NCBI GenBank assembly: GCA_944388995.1
Contig: CALXKN010000011.1
Span: forward strand, 1-55,829
Length of the DNA: 55,829 bases
Source of the DNA: an uncultured Spirochaetota bacterium
Lineage (GTDB): Bacteria > Spirochaetota > Spirochaetia > JAFGXN01
Direction of reading: 5' to 3'
Both the position numbers and the translations under genes were made by a program. This document shows positions 14,460 to 24,564 of the stretch, piece after piece; the first letter of the stretch is position 1; every line of letters starts with the position of its first letter. The notes under the pieces are model-generated. The model ran no database searches, had not been told where the DNA came from, and worked only from the letters and a program-made list of their open reading frames with translations.

Positions 14460-15077
14460 ATGAGTAAGCCAAAACATCACCAATCTTCCAATTCGGAATC
14501 GAAAACGCAGTTGACGGACAATCAGCCATCAGACGGTCAAACGGAAGATGAACCCCTCAACCCTCTCGGCGACCTGCAAAACGAAATCACCGAACTGCAG
14601 CGGCAGCTCGAAACTGCTCAAGCTGAAGCGGCCGAAGCGAAAGATACACTGCTTCGCAAAGCTGCTGATTTGGAAAACACAAAAAAACGGCTGCAAACAG
14701 AAAAGGAGAAATCGGTTAAAGCGGCCAACAAAGGCTTACTGACGGATCTTCTGGAGGTATTGGATAACTTTGGACGCGCGCTGTCGTCTGTCGGAGACGG
14801 AGAAACGGTTTCAGCCGTCATCGACGGAGTCAGACTGATTGAAAATCAGCTGATTTCCCTGCTGGCAAACAAATACGATGTGAAGGCATTTGACAGCGTG
14901 GGAGAAATCTTCGATCCTGAAAGGCACGAAGCTGTCGCACTCGGAGAACCATCCGAAACCGATGAACAAATCGTGCTGACGGAGTACCAAAAAGGATACA
15001 CTTGGGGAGACGCCGTTTTGAGAACCGCGAAAGTGGTCGTTTCGGCGCCTTCCGATAAAACGGAAAAAACCGAATAA
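14460..15077 (+). CDS. grpE: Nucleotide exchange factor GrpE
   Basis: A 205-residue protein following an AAAGGAG site. The first ~35 residues are polar and probably disordered. A long coiled coil (about 38-90, rich in Leu, Glu and Gln) leads into the beta domain with FDPERHEAV and the C-terminal [17 protein letters not shown] signature. It releases ADP from DnaK. It stands 14 bases ahead of dnaK, in the usual heat-shock order, but hrcA is not in front of it. Confidence 0.96.
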   Translation: MSKPKHHQSSNSESKTQLTDNQPSDGQTEDEPLNPLGDLQNEITELQRQLETAQAEAAEAKDTLLRKAADLENTKKRLQTEKEKSVKAANKGLLTDLLEVLDNFGRALSSVGDGETVSAVIDGVRLIENQLISLLANKYDVKAFDSVGEIFDPERHEAVALGEPSETDEQIVLTEYQKGYTWGDAVLRTAKVVVSAPSDKTEKTE

Positions 15078-15091
15078 AAAGGAGACATATT

Positions 15092-17005
15092 ATGGGAAAA
15101 ATTATCGGAATTGACTTAGGAACAACAAACTCTTGTGTCGCCGTCGTCGACGGCAACGAACCGATCGTCATTCAAAACGCGGAAGGTCAGCGGACAACAC
15201 CGTCGATCGTCGCGTTTACAAACAAAGATGAACGGCTGGTCGGACAAACAGCCAAAAACCAAATGGTCACCAATCCGGAAAACACGATCTTTTCGATCAA
15301 ACGCTTCATGGGACGCCGTTTCAGCGAAGTCAACGAAGAGATCAAATTGGTTCCGTATCATGTGGAAGCCGGTCCTTCGGGCGACGTTCGAGTCAAAATC
15401 AATTCAAAAGATTACTCGGCGCCTGAAATTTCTGCGGCAATTCTGCAAAAAATGAAGCAAACCGCTGAAGATTATTTGGGAGAAACGGTCACCGAAGCAG
15501 TCATCACCGTTCCTGCCTATTTCAATGATGCCCAGCGGCAGGCGACAAAAGATGCCGGTAAAATCGCCGGTCTGGAAGTAAAGCGGATTGTCAACGAACC
15601 AACGGCGGCTGCACTCGCTTACGGTTTGGGAAAAGCCAATAAAGACGAAACGATCGCTGTTTACGATTTGGGAGGCGGTACATTCGATATTTCCATTCTT
15701 GAATTGGGAGACGGCGTTTTTGAAGTCAAATCGACAAACGGCGACACTCATCTCGGCGGAGATAACTTCGACAAATGCATCATGGATTGGCTGATTGCCG
15801 ATTTCAAGGCGCAGACCGGAATCGATCTCAGTCAGGATCGAATGGCTCTTCAACGACTGAGAGAAGCGGCGGAAAAGGCGAAAATTGAGCTTTCCAGCAA
15901 ACAGAATGCCGACATTAATTTGCCGTTCATCTCGGCGGGAGCTTCCGGACCGATTCACCTGACAAACAGCCTTTCACGCGCTAAATTCGAACAGATGGTT
16001 GCTGATTTGGTTGAGAAAACGAAACAGCCGTGTTTGAATGCACTGAAAGACGCCGGACTGCAGGCATCGGATATCGATGAAGTGATTTTGGTCGGCGGTT
16101 CAACCCGCATTCCTGCGGTTCAGGAGTTGGTCAAAAAACTCTTCGGAAAAGAGCCGCACAAAGGTGTCAACCCCGACGAAGTCGTCGCTATGGGAGCAGC
16201 CATTCAAGGCGGAATTCTGGCGGGTGATGTGAACGATGTCCTTCTTCTTGACGTTACGCCGCTTTCGTTGGGAATCGAAACGCTGGGCGGTATCTGCACG
16301 CGTCTGATCGAGCGAAACACGACGATTCCGACCAAAAAGAGTCAGATTTTCAGTACCGCTGCGGACAATCAGACGGCTGTTTCCATTCACGTCCTTCAAG
16401 GAGAGCGCGAACAGGCTTCCGCAAACAGAACACTTGGACGTTTTGATTTGACCGACATTCCTCCCGCGCCGCGCGGTGTTCCGCAAATCGAAGTCACCTT
16501 TGACATCGACGCAAACGGAATCGTCCATGTCTCCGCAAAGGACTTGGGTACCGGCAAGGAGCAGAAAATCCGCATTGAATCCTCTTCCGGATTGAGCGAA
16601 AGCGAAATTGAGAAGATGGTCAAAGACGCCGAAGCGAATGCCGAGGCCGACAAAAAGCTGAAAGAGACCGCCGAAGCAAAAAATCAAGCCGACAGCATGA
16701 TTTATGCAACAGAAAAAGCGGTTAAGGATTACGGCGATAAGATTTCCGCCGAAGAAAAAGCGCAAATCGAAACGGCTATTGCCGATCTGAAAACGGCAAT
16801 GGAATCCGGAACGGTTGATGAAATCAAAGCCAAAACCGAAGCGTTGGCGCAAGCCTCTCACAAGCTGGCTGAAGAAGTCTACAAATCTTCTCAAGGTCAG
16901 CAGCAGGCGGGAGCTGAAACCGCTTCCGGCCCAACCGAGAACGGAAACTCCGGCAACGAAGGCAAACCGAAAGCGGATGACGCCGATTTTGAAGTGATTA
17001 ACTAA
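15092..17005 (+). CDS. dnaK: Chaperone DnaK (Hsp70)
   Basis: A 637-residue full-length Hsp70. The ATPase begins with [14 protein letters not shown], contains [11 protein letters not shown] and ends with the VGGSTRIP motif. The substrate-binding domain follows ([17 protein letters not shown]; the linker is [10 protein letters not shown]). The helical lid ends in a Gly/Gln-rich tail and an acidic DDADFEVIN-type C-terminus for GrpE/DnaJ cooperation. It works with the adjacent grpE and dnaJ products in protein folding. Confidence 0.98.
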   Translation: MGKIIGIDLGTTNSCVAVVDGNEPIVIQNAEGQRTTPSIVAFTNKDERLVGQTAKNQMVTNPENTIFSIKRFMGRRFSEVNEEIKLVPYHVEAGPSGDVRVKINSKDYSAPEISAAILQKMKQTAEDYLGETVTEAVITVPAYFNDAQRQATKDAGKIAGLEVKRIVNEPTAAALAYGLGKANKDETIAVYDLGGGTFDISILELGDGVFEVKSTNGDTHLGGDNFDKCIMDWLIADFKAQTGIDLSQDRMALQRLREAAEKAKIELSSKQNADINLPFISAGASGPIHLTNSLSRAKFEQMVADLVEKTKQPCLNALKDAGLQASDIDEVILVGGSTRIPAVQELVKKLFGKEPHKGVNPDEVVAMGAAIQGGILAGDVNDVLLLDVTPLSLGIETLGGICTRLIERNTTIPTKKSQIFSTAADNQTAVSIHVLQGEREQASANRTLGRFDLTDIPPAPRGVPQIEVTFDIDANGIVHVSAKDLGTGKEQKIRIESSSGLSESEIEKMVKDAEANAEADKKLKETAEAKNQADSMIYATEKAVKDYGDKISAEEKAQIETAIADLKTAMESGTVDEIKAKTEALAQASHKLAEEVYKSSQGQQQAGAETASGPTENGNSGNEGKPKADDADFEVIN

Positions 17006-17021
17006 ACGGAGGAAAGCGAAA

Positions 17022-18158
17022 TTGGCTGAAAAGCGTGATTACTACGAAGTTTTGGGTGTCTCGAAAACGGCGACCAAAGACGAAATCAAGAAGGCTTACC
17101 GCAAACTGGCCATCAAGTATCACCCTGACAAAAATCAGGGTGATGCTTCCGCTGAGGAGAAGTTCAAGGAAGCGACCGAAGCGTATGACGTTTTGAGCGA
17201 CGAGAAGAAACGCAGCGCCTATGATCAGTTCGGTCACGCCGGTGTCAGCGGAATGGGGCACGATTACAGCCACGTCTACCACGATTTTTCCGATATTTTC
17301 GGATCGTTCGGGAGCGGCGGCGACTTTTCCGATCTTTTCAGCTCGTTTTTCGGCGGCAGCTTCGGCAGACGAAGCTCCGCCTCCTCCTTTTCAGGCAGTG
17401 ATTTGCGCTGCAATGTGACGGTTTCGTTTAAAGAAGCGGTTTTCGGAACCTCCGTCGATTTGGCATACACGCGCAACATTCCGTGCGACGAGTGCGACGG
17501 CAGCGGCGCTCAAAAAGGAACCTCTACAAAGACCTGCCCCGACTGCAACGGCCGCGGACAAGTTACTCGTCAAACCGGATTCTTCCAAATGGCGACAACC
17601 TGCCCCCGCTGCCACGGGCAAGGCGTTGTTATCGAAAAACCGTGCGTCAAGTGCAGCGGTAAAGGTGTTTTAAAGGCCAATCAAAAAATCAAAATCACGA
17701 TACCGGCCGGAATCGAATCGGGACAACGGCTGCGCATTCCGGGACAAGGCAATGCAGGGCAAAACAACAGCCGCGCGGGAGACTTATACGTCAGTGTAAC
17801 GGTTAAGCCCCATCCCTACTTTGAAAGAGAAGAACACGATTTGTACATTATGATTCCGATTTCGTTTACGCAAGCGGCGCTCGGTTCGGAAATTACCGTC
17901 TCTACCATCGATGATAAAAAAGTCAAAATCAAAATCCCCGCCGGAACCCCCAACGGCAAACTGCTGAAGCTGAAAGGCTACGGCGTTCCGTTCGGCAGCA
18001 AAACCGCGGCAAGAGGTGATTTTTATATCAAATTGTCGGTACAGACTCCGGAAAAACTCTCCTCAAAAGCCAAAACGCTTTTGCAGGAATTCGCTAAAGA
18101 GTACGGAGAGAATAACGAACCGGCTCCGATCGAGCTTTCAAAAATCGGAAACATTTAA
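17022..18158 (+). CDS. dnaJ: Co-chaperone DnaJ (Hsp40)
   Basis: A 378-residue type I DnaJ starting at TTG (17022) after a CGGAGGAAAG site. The J domain has the HPD tripeptide at residues 34-36. A Gly/Phe/Ser-rich linker follows. The zinc domain has four CxxCxGxG repeats ([32 protein letters not shown]), then the two C-terminal beta domains. It stimulates DnaK ATPase and delivers clients. The stop overlaps the next gene's ATG by one base (TAATG). Confidence 0.97.
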   Translation: MAEKRDYYEVLGVSKTATKDEIKKAYRKLAIKYHPDKNQGDASAEEKFKEATEAYDVLSDEKKRSAYDQFGHAGVSGMGHDYSHVYHDFSDIFGSFGSGGDFSDLFSSFFGGSFGRRSSASSFSGSDLRCNVTVSFKEAVFGTSVDLAYTRNIPCDECDGSGAQKGTSTKTCPDCNGRGQVTRQTGFFQMATTCPRCHGQGVVIEKPCVKCSGKGVLKANQKIKITIPAGIESGQRLRIPGQGNAGQNNSRAGDLYVSVTVKPHPYFEREEHDLYIMIPISFTQAALGSEITVSTIDDKKVKIKIPAGTPNGKLLKLKGYGVPFGSKTAARGDFYIKLSVQTPEKLSSKAKTLLQEFAKEYGENNEPAPIELSKIGNI

Positions 18159-18886
18159 TGCGCTATATTTACGGCTATCACGCCATCGAAGAATCCGTTA
18201 AAAAATACCCTCAAGGCACACTGCTGACGGCGCCGCGTCTGTGCGAACGGGCGGAAAAAATCAAGACGGCGGCTCTCAAACAAGGCGTCAGAATCAAAAC
18301 CGCCGACGAGAGTGAATTAAAACGTCTTTCCGGTATTGCCGACTGCAAAGGGCTGCTTTACCAATGCAAAAACAGAAAGGAAAACTTCCCTTCTCTCGCC
18401 GCTTTTTTTAAAGCGATTGAAAAACGGGAAGAAGCTGTCGTTTTCATTCTTGATTCAGTAACGGATCCACACAATTTCGGAGCCGTACTGCGGAGCGCCG
18501 ATCAATTTGATATCGATCTGGTGATCACGCGCTCCAGACGGAGTTCCCGCGAAAACGGCACAGTCGCCGTTACCTCCGCGGGAGCGGTCAATCATGTCAA
18601 TACGCTGACAACCGTCAATTTAAACACCGCCATCGGAGAACTGAAGGAGAACGGTTTCTGGGTTTACGGAGCCGATCTTCACGGCACGCCGTTGCCGCAG
18701 GCCGATTTATCCGGACGAATCGCCGTTGTCATGGGAAGCGAAGGAAAGGGAATCAGCCGGCTGACCGCGGAGAAATGCGACGGAACGCTCACCGTTCCCA
18801 CCGCGGGAAACATCGACTCTCTCAATGTCAGCGTTGCCGCCGGCATTTTAATGTATGAAATCCGCCGCCGGAAAATTACGCTTTGA
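18158..18886 (+). CDS. TrmH/SpoU-family RNA 2'-O-methyltransferase (RlmB-like)
   Basis: A 242-residue SpoU methyltransferase. A short N-terminal substrate-binding domain (YGYHAIEE) precedes the knotted catalytic domain with all three motifs: LDSVTDPHNFGAVLRSA, VMGSEGKGI and IDSLNVSVAAGILMYE. The size and N-terminal domain fit RlmB (23S rRNA Gm2251), but TrmL-like or other rRNA/tRNA specificities are possible. Translation should be coupled to dnaJ. The last 11 bases overlap the convergent gene at 18876. Confidence 0.88.
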   Translation: MRYIYGYHAIEESVKKYPQGTLLTAPRLCERAEKIKTAALKQGVRIKTADESELKRLSGIADCKGLLYQCKNRKENFPSLAAFFKAIEKREEAVVFILDSVTDPHNFGAVLRSADQFDIDLVITRSRRSSRENGTVAVTSAGAVNHVNTLTTVNLNTAIGELKENGFWVYGADLHGTPLPQADLSGRIAVVMGSEGKGISRLTAEKCDGTLTVPTAGNIDSLNVSVAAGILMYEIRRRKITL

Positions 18887-19379
18887 TTTGAAACCGATCC
18901 GCCAGCAACAGCAAAATTTCGGCAACCGGAGGGCAGACGGCGCCGTTGAGTTCGGTTCTGTGCAGAACTTCTTTTGTCATGCCGTCCAATAAATGGGGAA
19001 AATCGCGGCACGCTTTCGGCCGGTCGTTGTAGACCAGGCAGCGGTTATCGTCGCACAGAAACGGACACGGCAACTCGTTCAGAACCGAATCTCCGTCCTC
19101 ATCGATTTCCAGATAACAGGCGGCAAACTGCTTTTTTTTCATCCGGAAATAAGCCGCCAAACGCTCGATATCCTTATCGGCAAAACGGGGACCCAAAACC
19201 GAGCAGCAGTTGGCGCATTCGCCGCAGTCGTAACGGAAAAAAATCTCCTGATACAGCGGATAAAACAGTGAATCAAGCTCTTTTTTTGATTTCTTTTCCA
19301 AAAAACGGAACAGCGCGTTCATCCGCTTCTTTTCCGCCCGGAAACGAGTCAACTGCGCTTCATAAGATTCCGGCAGCAT
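18876..19379 (-). CDS. YkgJ-family cysteine-cluster protein
   Basis: A 167-residue protein with the CxxCxxCC motif (CGECANCC), a second group (PCPFLCDDNRCLVY) and RPKACRDFP, the signature of the YkgJ family of putative zinc- or iron-chelating proteins. The function is not established for the family. The N-terminal ~45 residues are basic and helical. I prefer the ATG at 19379 over the GTG one codon upstream; both sit under the same AGGAGG. It overlaps the histidine-kinase stop and so belongs to the same transcript. Confidence 0.8.
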   Translation of the reverse strand: MLPESYEAQLTRFRAEKKRMNALFRFLEKKSKKELDSLFYPLYQEIFFRYDCGECANCCSVLGPRFADKDIERLAAYFRMKKKQFAACYLEIDEDGDSVLNELPCPFLCDDNRCLVYNDRPKACRDFPHLLDGMTKEVLHRTELNGAVCPPVAEILLLLADRFQIKA

Positions 19380-20770
19380 CACTCCTCCTCCCGGTTTCCG
19401 TCATTGTTCTGTTCCGGTTCCGGCTTGTAAATCGGAATCGTAATCATCATCACGGCCCCGCCGTCAGGATGATTGAAACAGGAAATCTCGCCTCCGTGCA
19501 ACTCAACGATTGACTTGGCGGAAGAAAGTCCCAAACCGAAGCCCGGGCGGTTGCGGTTCTTATCACTGCGGTAAAAGGGTTCGAAGATATTTTTCTGCTC
19601 CGCTTCCGGAATCCCCGCGCCGTTATCATGAACAATGAGAACAAGATTATGTTCATCTCGCCGACAATTAACCTCAACAACGGGATGATCGTTGCAACAG
19701 TATTTGACTGCATTGTCAAAAAGATTCTCAAAACAACGCATCAGCAGTTTGGTATTGCCCTTGATTTGCAAATCAGAATTAAAGTCGACAACAGTATGAA
19801 GTTCCACATGGCGGGCGACCGCTTCTTTTTTGAACATTTTTCCGATTGTTTCCAAAAACGGAAAAACATCAATCGGCAGAAAATTCCGCGCCAAACTGCC
19901 GGAATCAAAAACCGCATACTCAATCAATCCGAGAATCCGGCTCTCCAACAAATCAGCTTTCTCCTTCATAATATCGATATATTCGCAGTACTCTTCGTCA
20001 TTATGAGGAATACCGTCCTGAATCGCTTCCAGATAGCCTTTAATCGAAGTCAGCGGCGTTTTTAAATCGTGAGAAACCGCCAAAAAGAAGCGGGAACGGC
20101 GCTCTTCTTCCTCTTTCAGCTTATGAGCCATCATTTCAACCGTTGTAAAAATTTCTTCAAAATCGCCGGAACGCTCCTCATCAGTAAAGACAATATCCGT
20201 CACTCCGTCGGAGATGGCGATGATTCCCTTCTCCAAAACTCTTAAATCGTGACGCAGCTGAGCGACAACCCGCATTCCCAATAAAGCCGGTACAATCAGA
20301 AAGAAAAGGGAGAGTAAAATCACTCCCGAAATAACCTGCGTCATCCGGTTGGAAACGTTGCTCAGCCAACGCGAATAATAAACAAGAGTTCCCGAAGAAT
20401 TTTTGTACTGATATCGGGTAAACACCAACCCGCGGTCGGTATAGTAAGAAGTGATCAACTGTAAGATATCGGAAGCCGTGAGACGATTGGAATGAAAAGG
20501 AACTTTCGGATTGAGATAATAAATTAAGCCGTCGTCATCGACGACCAAAAAAATATCGGAATCCAACTGACGGTTCACCGAACCGCCCTCCTCAAAAACG
20601 GTTCTCAATAACCCGTGCATATTCCACGGAGCTCCGATCCCCGTCTCTTCATCGTAAATGTATTCTCCGTGAGAAAGTCCTGAAAATAAAATCGCAAAAA
20701 TAATAACACAAAGCAGCGACGGAATAACGATTCCGTAAATCAATAAAAGCAGTTTACTGCGGATTTTCAC
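19379..20770 (-). CDS. Sensor histidine kinase
   Basis: A 463-residue membrane kinase with one helix near residues 7-30, an extracytoplasmic loop of about 110 residues, a second helix near 147-168, HAMP, then HisKA with phosphorylatable His234 (AVSHDLKTPL) and a HATPase domain (NLFDNAVKY, HDNGAGIP, GFGLGLSSAKSI). The loop contains FLVVDDDGLIYYLNP, reminiscent of small PAS/Cache-like sensors. It overlaps the response-regulator stop by 4 bases. It lies just downstream of a sodium:solute symporter, so it may sense the transported solute or its consequences. That is inference. Confidence 0.93.
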   Translation of the reverse strand: MKIRSKLLLLIYGIVIPSLLCVIIFAILFSGLSHGEYIYDEETGIGAPWNMHGLLRTVFEEGGSVNRQLDSDIFLVVDDDGLIYYLNPKVPFHSNRLTASDILQLITSYYTDRGLVFTRYQYKNSSGTLVYYSRWLSNVSNRMTQVISGVILLSLFFLIVPALLGMRVVAQLRHDLRVLEKGIIAISDGVTDIVFTDEERSGDFEEIFTTVEMMAHKLKEEEERRSRFFLAVSHDLKTPLTSIKGYLEAIQDGIPHNDEEYCEYIDIMKEKADLLESRILGLIEYAVFDSGSLARNFLPIDVFPFLETIGKMFKKEAVARHVELHTVVDFNSDLQIKGNTKLLMRCFENLFDNAVKYCCNDHPVVEVNCRRDEHNLVLIVHDNGAGIPEAEQKNIFEPFYRSDKNRNRPGFGLGLSSAKSIVELHGGEISCFNHPDGGAVMMITIPIYKPEPEQNNDGNREEE

Positions 20771-21447
20771 TGCAAATAATAACCTTTTCCGTAGACTGTC
20801 TTAATAAATTCGGGGAAGGAAGAATTGACTTCCAGCCGATCGCGGATTCTTCTGATATGAACGGGTATGGTCGAAATATCCCCGTCTTCATTTCCCCAGA
20901 TAGCGGCATAAAGTTCTTCCGCAGAAACAATCTGTCCGCGATGCCGGGCCAAATAAATCAAAAGCTCCAGTTCTTTAGGACGCATTTTAATCCGGACTCC
21001 GTCTTTTTTAAGGCAAAACGACTCCGGATCAATCACGTAGTCTCCAAAAGCAAAACAATCGGTATCTCTTTCACTGGCCTTTTTTTGCCGTTGAATGTGA
21101 TTCCTGACGCGTGCGGTCAGCACACGGGGAGAAAACGGTTTGCAGACAAAATCATCCGCTCCCATTCCGAATCCCAGCAACATATCGGCGTCTTCATTTC
21201 GGGCAGAAACAATGATAACCGGCGTCAGTTTGGATGCGGAACGGATTTGCTGCAACGTTTCAAATCCGTCCATACCGGGTAAATTCAAATCGAGGATCAC
21301 CAAATCGAACTCTTCCTTGCAGAACAGATCATACCCTTCCTCTCCGCTGACAACGGAAACCGAATCGATTCCCTCTTTATTTAAATAAGCGGAAATCAAA
21401 TTGGAAATCTCGACCTCATCTTCAATAATCAATACTCGTGCCTGCAT
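20767..21447 (-). CDS. OmpR/PhoB-family response regulator
   Basis: A 226-residue regulator. The receiver domain carries Asp10/Glu11, phosphoacceptor Asp53 (VILDLNLPGMDG) and the KPF lysine. The C-terminal winged helix has RPKELELLIYLARHRGQIVSAEELYAAIWG and VHIRRIRDRLE, typical of OmpR-class DNA binding. It is partnered with the overlapping kinase gene. The start is 12 bases after the symporter stop, with GAGGATATT as ribosome site, so it probably shares the symporter transcript. Confidence 0.95.
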   Translation of the reverse strand: MQARVLIIEDEVEISNLISAYLNKEGIDSVSVVSGEEGYDLFCKEEFDLVILDLNLPGMDGFETLQQIRSASKLTPVIIVSARNEDADMLLGFGMGADDFVCKPFSPRVLTARVRNHIQRQKKASERDTDCFAFGDYVIDPESFCLKKDGVRIKMRPKELELLIYLARHRGQIVSAEELYAAIWGNEDGDISTIPVHIRRIRDRLEVNSSFPEFIKTVYGKGYYLQ

Positions 21448-21459
21448 AATATCCTCACT

Positions 21460-23085
21460 TTATTTTATCATATTTTTTATATTTTGGAAACACTTTTTTA
21501 CCGTATCTTCGTTGTCCGTTTTTGTAAAAAACGAGACCGTAACGGTGAAAAACAGCGAAACCGGCAGGGCGTAGACCAACGGATCAACAAAGCGGAAGGT
21601 ATTCATGACAACGGCGGGATTTCCGGTCAACAGGCGCGCCAAACCGAAAACGGCCGATTCGCTTTCATGGAAGAACAGAAATCCGATCAGCGCAACCGTC
21701 AGCCCGGAAACCATACCGGCGACCGCGCCGGCCTTCGTCACTCTCCGCCAATAAAGCGAGAGCAGAAACGGCGCCAGCCATCCGGAGGCCATGATTCCGA
21801 AAAAAATCGACGTCGCGCGGGCAATAATTCCCGCTCCCATTTTCATGGAAAGGAAAACCGTCAGCAAAACGGCCGCGACAATACCGATCCGCGAAATCAG
21901 CGCAGAACTGCGCCGCGAAAGACGGCCGCGCGCCGCCGCCTCCAGCACATCGCGCCCGAAAGCGACGCCGATGGCGTGGAACTGACTGCTGAGCGTACTG
22001 ACGGCCGCCGATAAAATGACCAGCATGAAAAAATAGGAAAACCAGCCGGGCATCGCCTGCTTGATCAGCAGCGGAATGACGCTGTCAACATTGTATCCCG
22101 CTGCAGCCGACGCCAGAACGCCGTCTTTTTCATAAAAGAAAACGTTGGAAAGCGCCCCCAACACGTAGGGCGTCGCCACCGTAATCAAAATAAAAATACC
22201 GCCGACGGCCGCCGCCCGGTTCAATTCGGCGGAAGTTTTGACGGTAAGGCAGCGCACCACCAAATGCGGCTGGGCCAGCACGCCGATACCGACGCCGAAA
22301 ACCAGCGAGGAGTAGAGCGTCCACCACACCGGGGAAAAAACTTTCGGATCGGAGAGCCATCCCTGATGACCGGCTGCCGCCGATTCAGGAGGAACAAGCT
22401 CTTTCATCGCATGGAGCTTCGAAAACGCATCGATCGGTCCGCCGAGTTTGACAAACATCGCAATCAGAAGAAAAAGCATTCCGGCAATCATCAGCGTTCC
22501 CTGGAGGGCGTCCGTATACATAACGCCGCGCAATCCGCCGATGAGGACGTAAACCGCGACCAGCAGCGAAAAAGCCGCCAATGCATATTCATAAGGCACT
22601 CCGAGCAGGCTTTCCAGAATACGCGCCGCTCCGATTAAAACGGCCGCCGCATACAAAGGCATCGAAACGATCATCACCGCAGCCGTAAAATACCGGATAA
22701 ACGGCGAAGCGAACCGCTTGGAGAGAAATTCGGGGAAAGTGTGGGCGTCCAAAGTCAGGCCGATTGCGCGGGTCCGCTTTCCGAAAACGGCGAACGCCAG
22801 AAAAATCCCGAAAAAGATGTTCGCTCCGGCCAGCCAGATCAGACTCAATCCGATTTCCGCCGCCATACCGCCGAATCCGACAATGGCCGACGTGGAGATA
22901 AACGCCGCTCCGTAGCTGAGCGCCATCACCGCCGACGGAATGTTACGTCCGCCGGAAGCAAAGTCGTCGCCCCGGCTTTTGATTCTTCCCAGCCAGCTGA
23001 GAAAGGCAACCGCCCCCAAATAAACAATAATGACGGCGACCATAACAAACAGATTGACATCAAGGGTCACATTAACGGAGTCCAT
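21460..23085 (-). CDS. Sodium:solute symporter (SSS family)
   Basis: A 541-residue protein with about 13 membrane helices. The ATG at 23085 has GGGAGG upstream and forms a TGATG junction with the preceding gene. Characteristic SSS segments are the FASGGRNIPSAVMALSYGAAFISTSAIVGFGG region (helix 1 with sodium-site residues), VYVLIGGLRGVMYTDALQG and VILSAAVSTLSSQFHAIGVAFGRD. The substrate cannot be assigned: the family includes carriers of proline, pantothenate, monocarboxylates and sugars. A small accessory membrane protein precedes it and a two-component system follows. Confidence 0.93.
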   Translation of the reverse strand: MDSVNVTLDVNLFVMVAVIIVYLGAVAFLSWLGRIKSRGDDFASGGRNIPSAVMALSYGAAFISTSAIVGFGGMAAEIGLSLIWLAGANIFFGIFLAFAVFGKRTRAIGLTLDAHTFPEFLSKRFASPFIRYFTAAVMIVSMPLYAAAVLIGAARILESLLGVPYEYALAAFSLLVAVYVLIGGLRGVMYTDALQGTLMIAGMLFLLIAMFVKLGGPIDAFSKLHAMKELVPPESAAAGHQGWLSDPKVFSPVWWTLYSSLVFGVGIGVLAQPHLVVRCLTVKTSAELNRAAAVGGIFILITVATPYVLGALSNVFFYEKDGVLASAAAGYNVDSVIPLLIKQAMPGWFSYFFMLVILSAAVSTLSSQFHAIGVAFGRDVLEAAARGRLSRRSSALISRIGIVAAVLLTVFLSMKMGAGIIARATSIFFGIMASGWLAPFLLSLYWRRVTKAGAVAGMVSGLTVALIGFLFFHESESAVFGLARLLTGNPAVVMNTFRFVDPLVYALPVSLFFTVTVSFFTKTDNEDTVKKCFQNIKNMIK

Positions 23086-23273
23086 CAGACGCCTCCCGTC
23101 CATTCGTCGTCGATTTTTTCTTCTTCATCCAGCCACTTTTCCTCTTCGGTGCGTTCTTTTTCGGAGAGAGGCCGCCGGCGAATTGAGTTGAGAATCCCGT
23201 AAACGATGCACAAAAACGCCGATGCGAAAAGAAAAATTACCCCGAGCAAAACGCTGAATTCGCCGCCGGTCAC
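23085..23273 (-). CDS. Small symporter-associated membrane protein
   Basis: A 62-residue protein from GTG at 23273 (AAGGAGA site 7 bases upstream), whose start overlaps the aminotransferase stop by 4 bases and whose stop overlaps the symporter ATG. It has one membrane helix (SVLLGVIFLFASAFLCIVYGIL) and a highly charged cytoplasmic tail rich in Glu, Lys and Asp. Proteins of this shape precede many bacterial SSS symporters and are annotated as small accessory proteins. The long open frame that extends upstream to 23573 is out-of-frame sequence of the aminotransferase and is not used. Confidence 0.8.
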   Translation of the reverse strand: MTGGEFSVLLGVIFLFASAFLCIVYGILNSIRRRPLSEKERTEEEKWLDEEEKIDDEWTGGV

Positions 23274-24466
23274 GATTTGTCTCCTTGGCAGTCGGCAAAC
23301 GCTTGTTTGAAAGCGGGAATCGAACCGGCAATCACTTTGTCGGCAACGCAGTATGATACCCGAAACCAGCCGGGGTATGCAAATCCGCGTCCCGGAACCG
23401 TTAAAACGTTGTAACGGGCTAACCGCTCGCAGTCCGCGGCATCGTCGCCGGAGGGCGCTTTCACAAACAAGTAAAAAGCGCCTTCCGGTTCGGCGTATTC
23501 GTAACCGATCTCCGACAACGCTTTGCACAGCGTTTGACGGCGGCGGTCGTAAACCGAAATATCGACTCCGCACTCTTCGGGAAGACGGGCGATCACTTTC
23601 TGCATCAGCGACGGCGCATTAACAAATCCGAGAATTCGGTTGCACAAGACGAAGCCGGCGCGCATCCGTTCGGCATCTTCAGCCGCCGGGTTGAGCGCAA
23701 TGTAGCCCAGCCGCTCGCCGGGAATCGACAATTCTTTCGAAAACGAATTGACGACAACCGAATGGGGATATTTATCAAAAAGAGAGGGAACCGTCCGTCC
23801 CCCGTACACAATGCGGCGGTAAGGTTCGTCGCTGATGAGATAGACCGTCCGGCCCGTCTCCCTGCGTTTGCGAAGCAGCATTTCTCCCAAACGTTTGAGC
23901 GATTCATCGGAATAAATTCGTCCCGTCGGATTGTTGGGAGAGTTAATGATGAGCGCCGCCGTCTTCGGAGTGACGGCCGCCTCCAGCGCGTCAACATCAA
24001 GCCCGAAACCGGCCGCCGCCGGCACGGTTTTAAAAACGCCGCCGTGGTTTTCGGTGTAGAAACGGTACTCCATAAAGCACGGGGCGACGGAGAGCACCTC
24101 GTCTCCCGGATTCAGAACCGTCTTCAGTACGACATTCAGCGCTCCGCCGGCGCCGCACGTCATCACCGTATCGTCAGCCGTCAGCCGCGTCCGCTGCTCT
24201 TTCGAAACGCGGGCGGCAATCACCGCGCGCGTTTCCGGATAACCCGCGTTGGACATATAACCGTATTTGCTGACGCCGGGTTCCCTCACATATTCGATGA
24301 TTTTTTCCCCGAAAACCGCCGGCGGCGGCGCGTCGGGATTGCCCAAACTGAAATCAAACACCGCATCGTCGCCGTATTTTTTCCGCAGCTCGTTACCGCG
24401 TTCAAACATCTTTCTGATAAACGAACCGCTTTCGACGGCGGCCGCCGTTTTTTCCGAAACAGCCAT
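23270..24466 (-). CDS. Pyridoxal-phosphate-dependent aminotransferase, class I/II
   Basis: The ATG at 24466 follows AAAGGAG; an open frame continues upstream to 24502 without a good site. The 398-residue fold-type I enzyme has INSPNNPTGRIY (PLP/carboxylate contacts), SDEPYRRIVY (PLP ring Asp/Tyr) and the Schiff-base lysine in VNSFSKELSIPGERLGY. The substrate is probably an amino acid such as aspartate or an aromatic/branched one; specificity is not readable. Overlap with the symporter accessory gene hints that the carrier imports its substrate or exports its product. Confidence 0.92.
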   Translation of the reverse strand: MAVSEKTAAAVESGSFIRKMFERGNELRKKYGDDAVFDFSLGNPDAPPPAVFGEKIIEYVREPGVSKYGYMSNAGYPETRAVIAARVSKEQRTRLTADDTVMTCGAGGALNVVLKTVLNPGDEVLSVAPCFMEYRFYTENHGGVFKTVPAAAGFGLDVDALEAAVTPKTAALIINSPNNPTGRIYSDESLKRLGEMLLRKRRETGRTVYLISDEPYRRIVYGGRTVPSLFDKYPHSVVVNSFSKELSIPGERLGYIALNPAAEDAERMRAGFVLCNRILGFVNAPSLMQKVIARLPEECGVDISVYDRRRQTLCKALSEIGYEYAEPEGAFYLFVKAPSGDDAADCERLARYNVLTVPGRGFAYPGWFRVSYCVADKVIAGSIPAFKQAFADCQGDKS

Positions 24467-24564
24467 AAGTTCTCCTTTATTTTTCATGCCGGCAACGGCC
24501 ATTTTCCCCGCTCCCTGCGATTTTACCTGCTCCTTTCGGAAGTTCCCATCAAAACAATGAACAG

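Noticed and set aside
14381-14460. CIRCE element upstream of grpE
   Set aside because: The TTAGCACTC/GAGTGCTAA arms are absent on inspection.
23273-23573. 5' extension of the small symporter-associated frame
   Set aside because: It is the aminotransferase gene read in another frame; Arg/Cys-rich and without a start signal. The GTG at 23273 with AAGGAGA is the real start.
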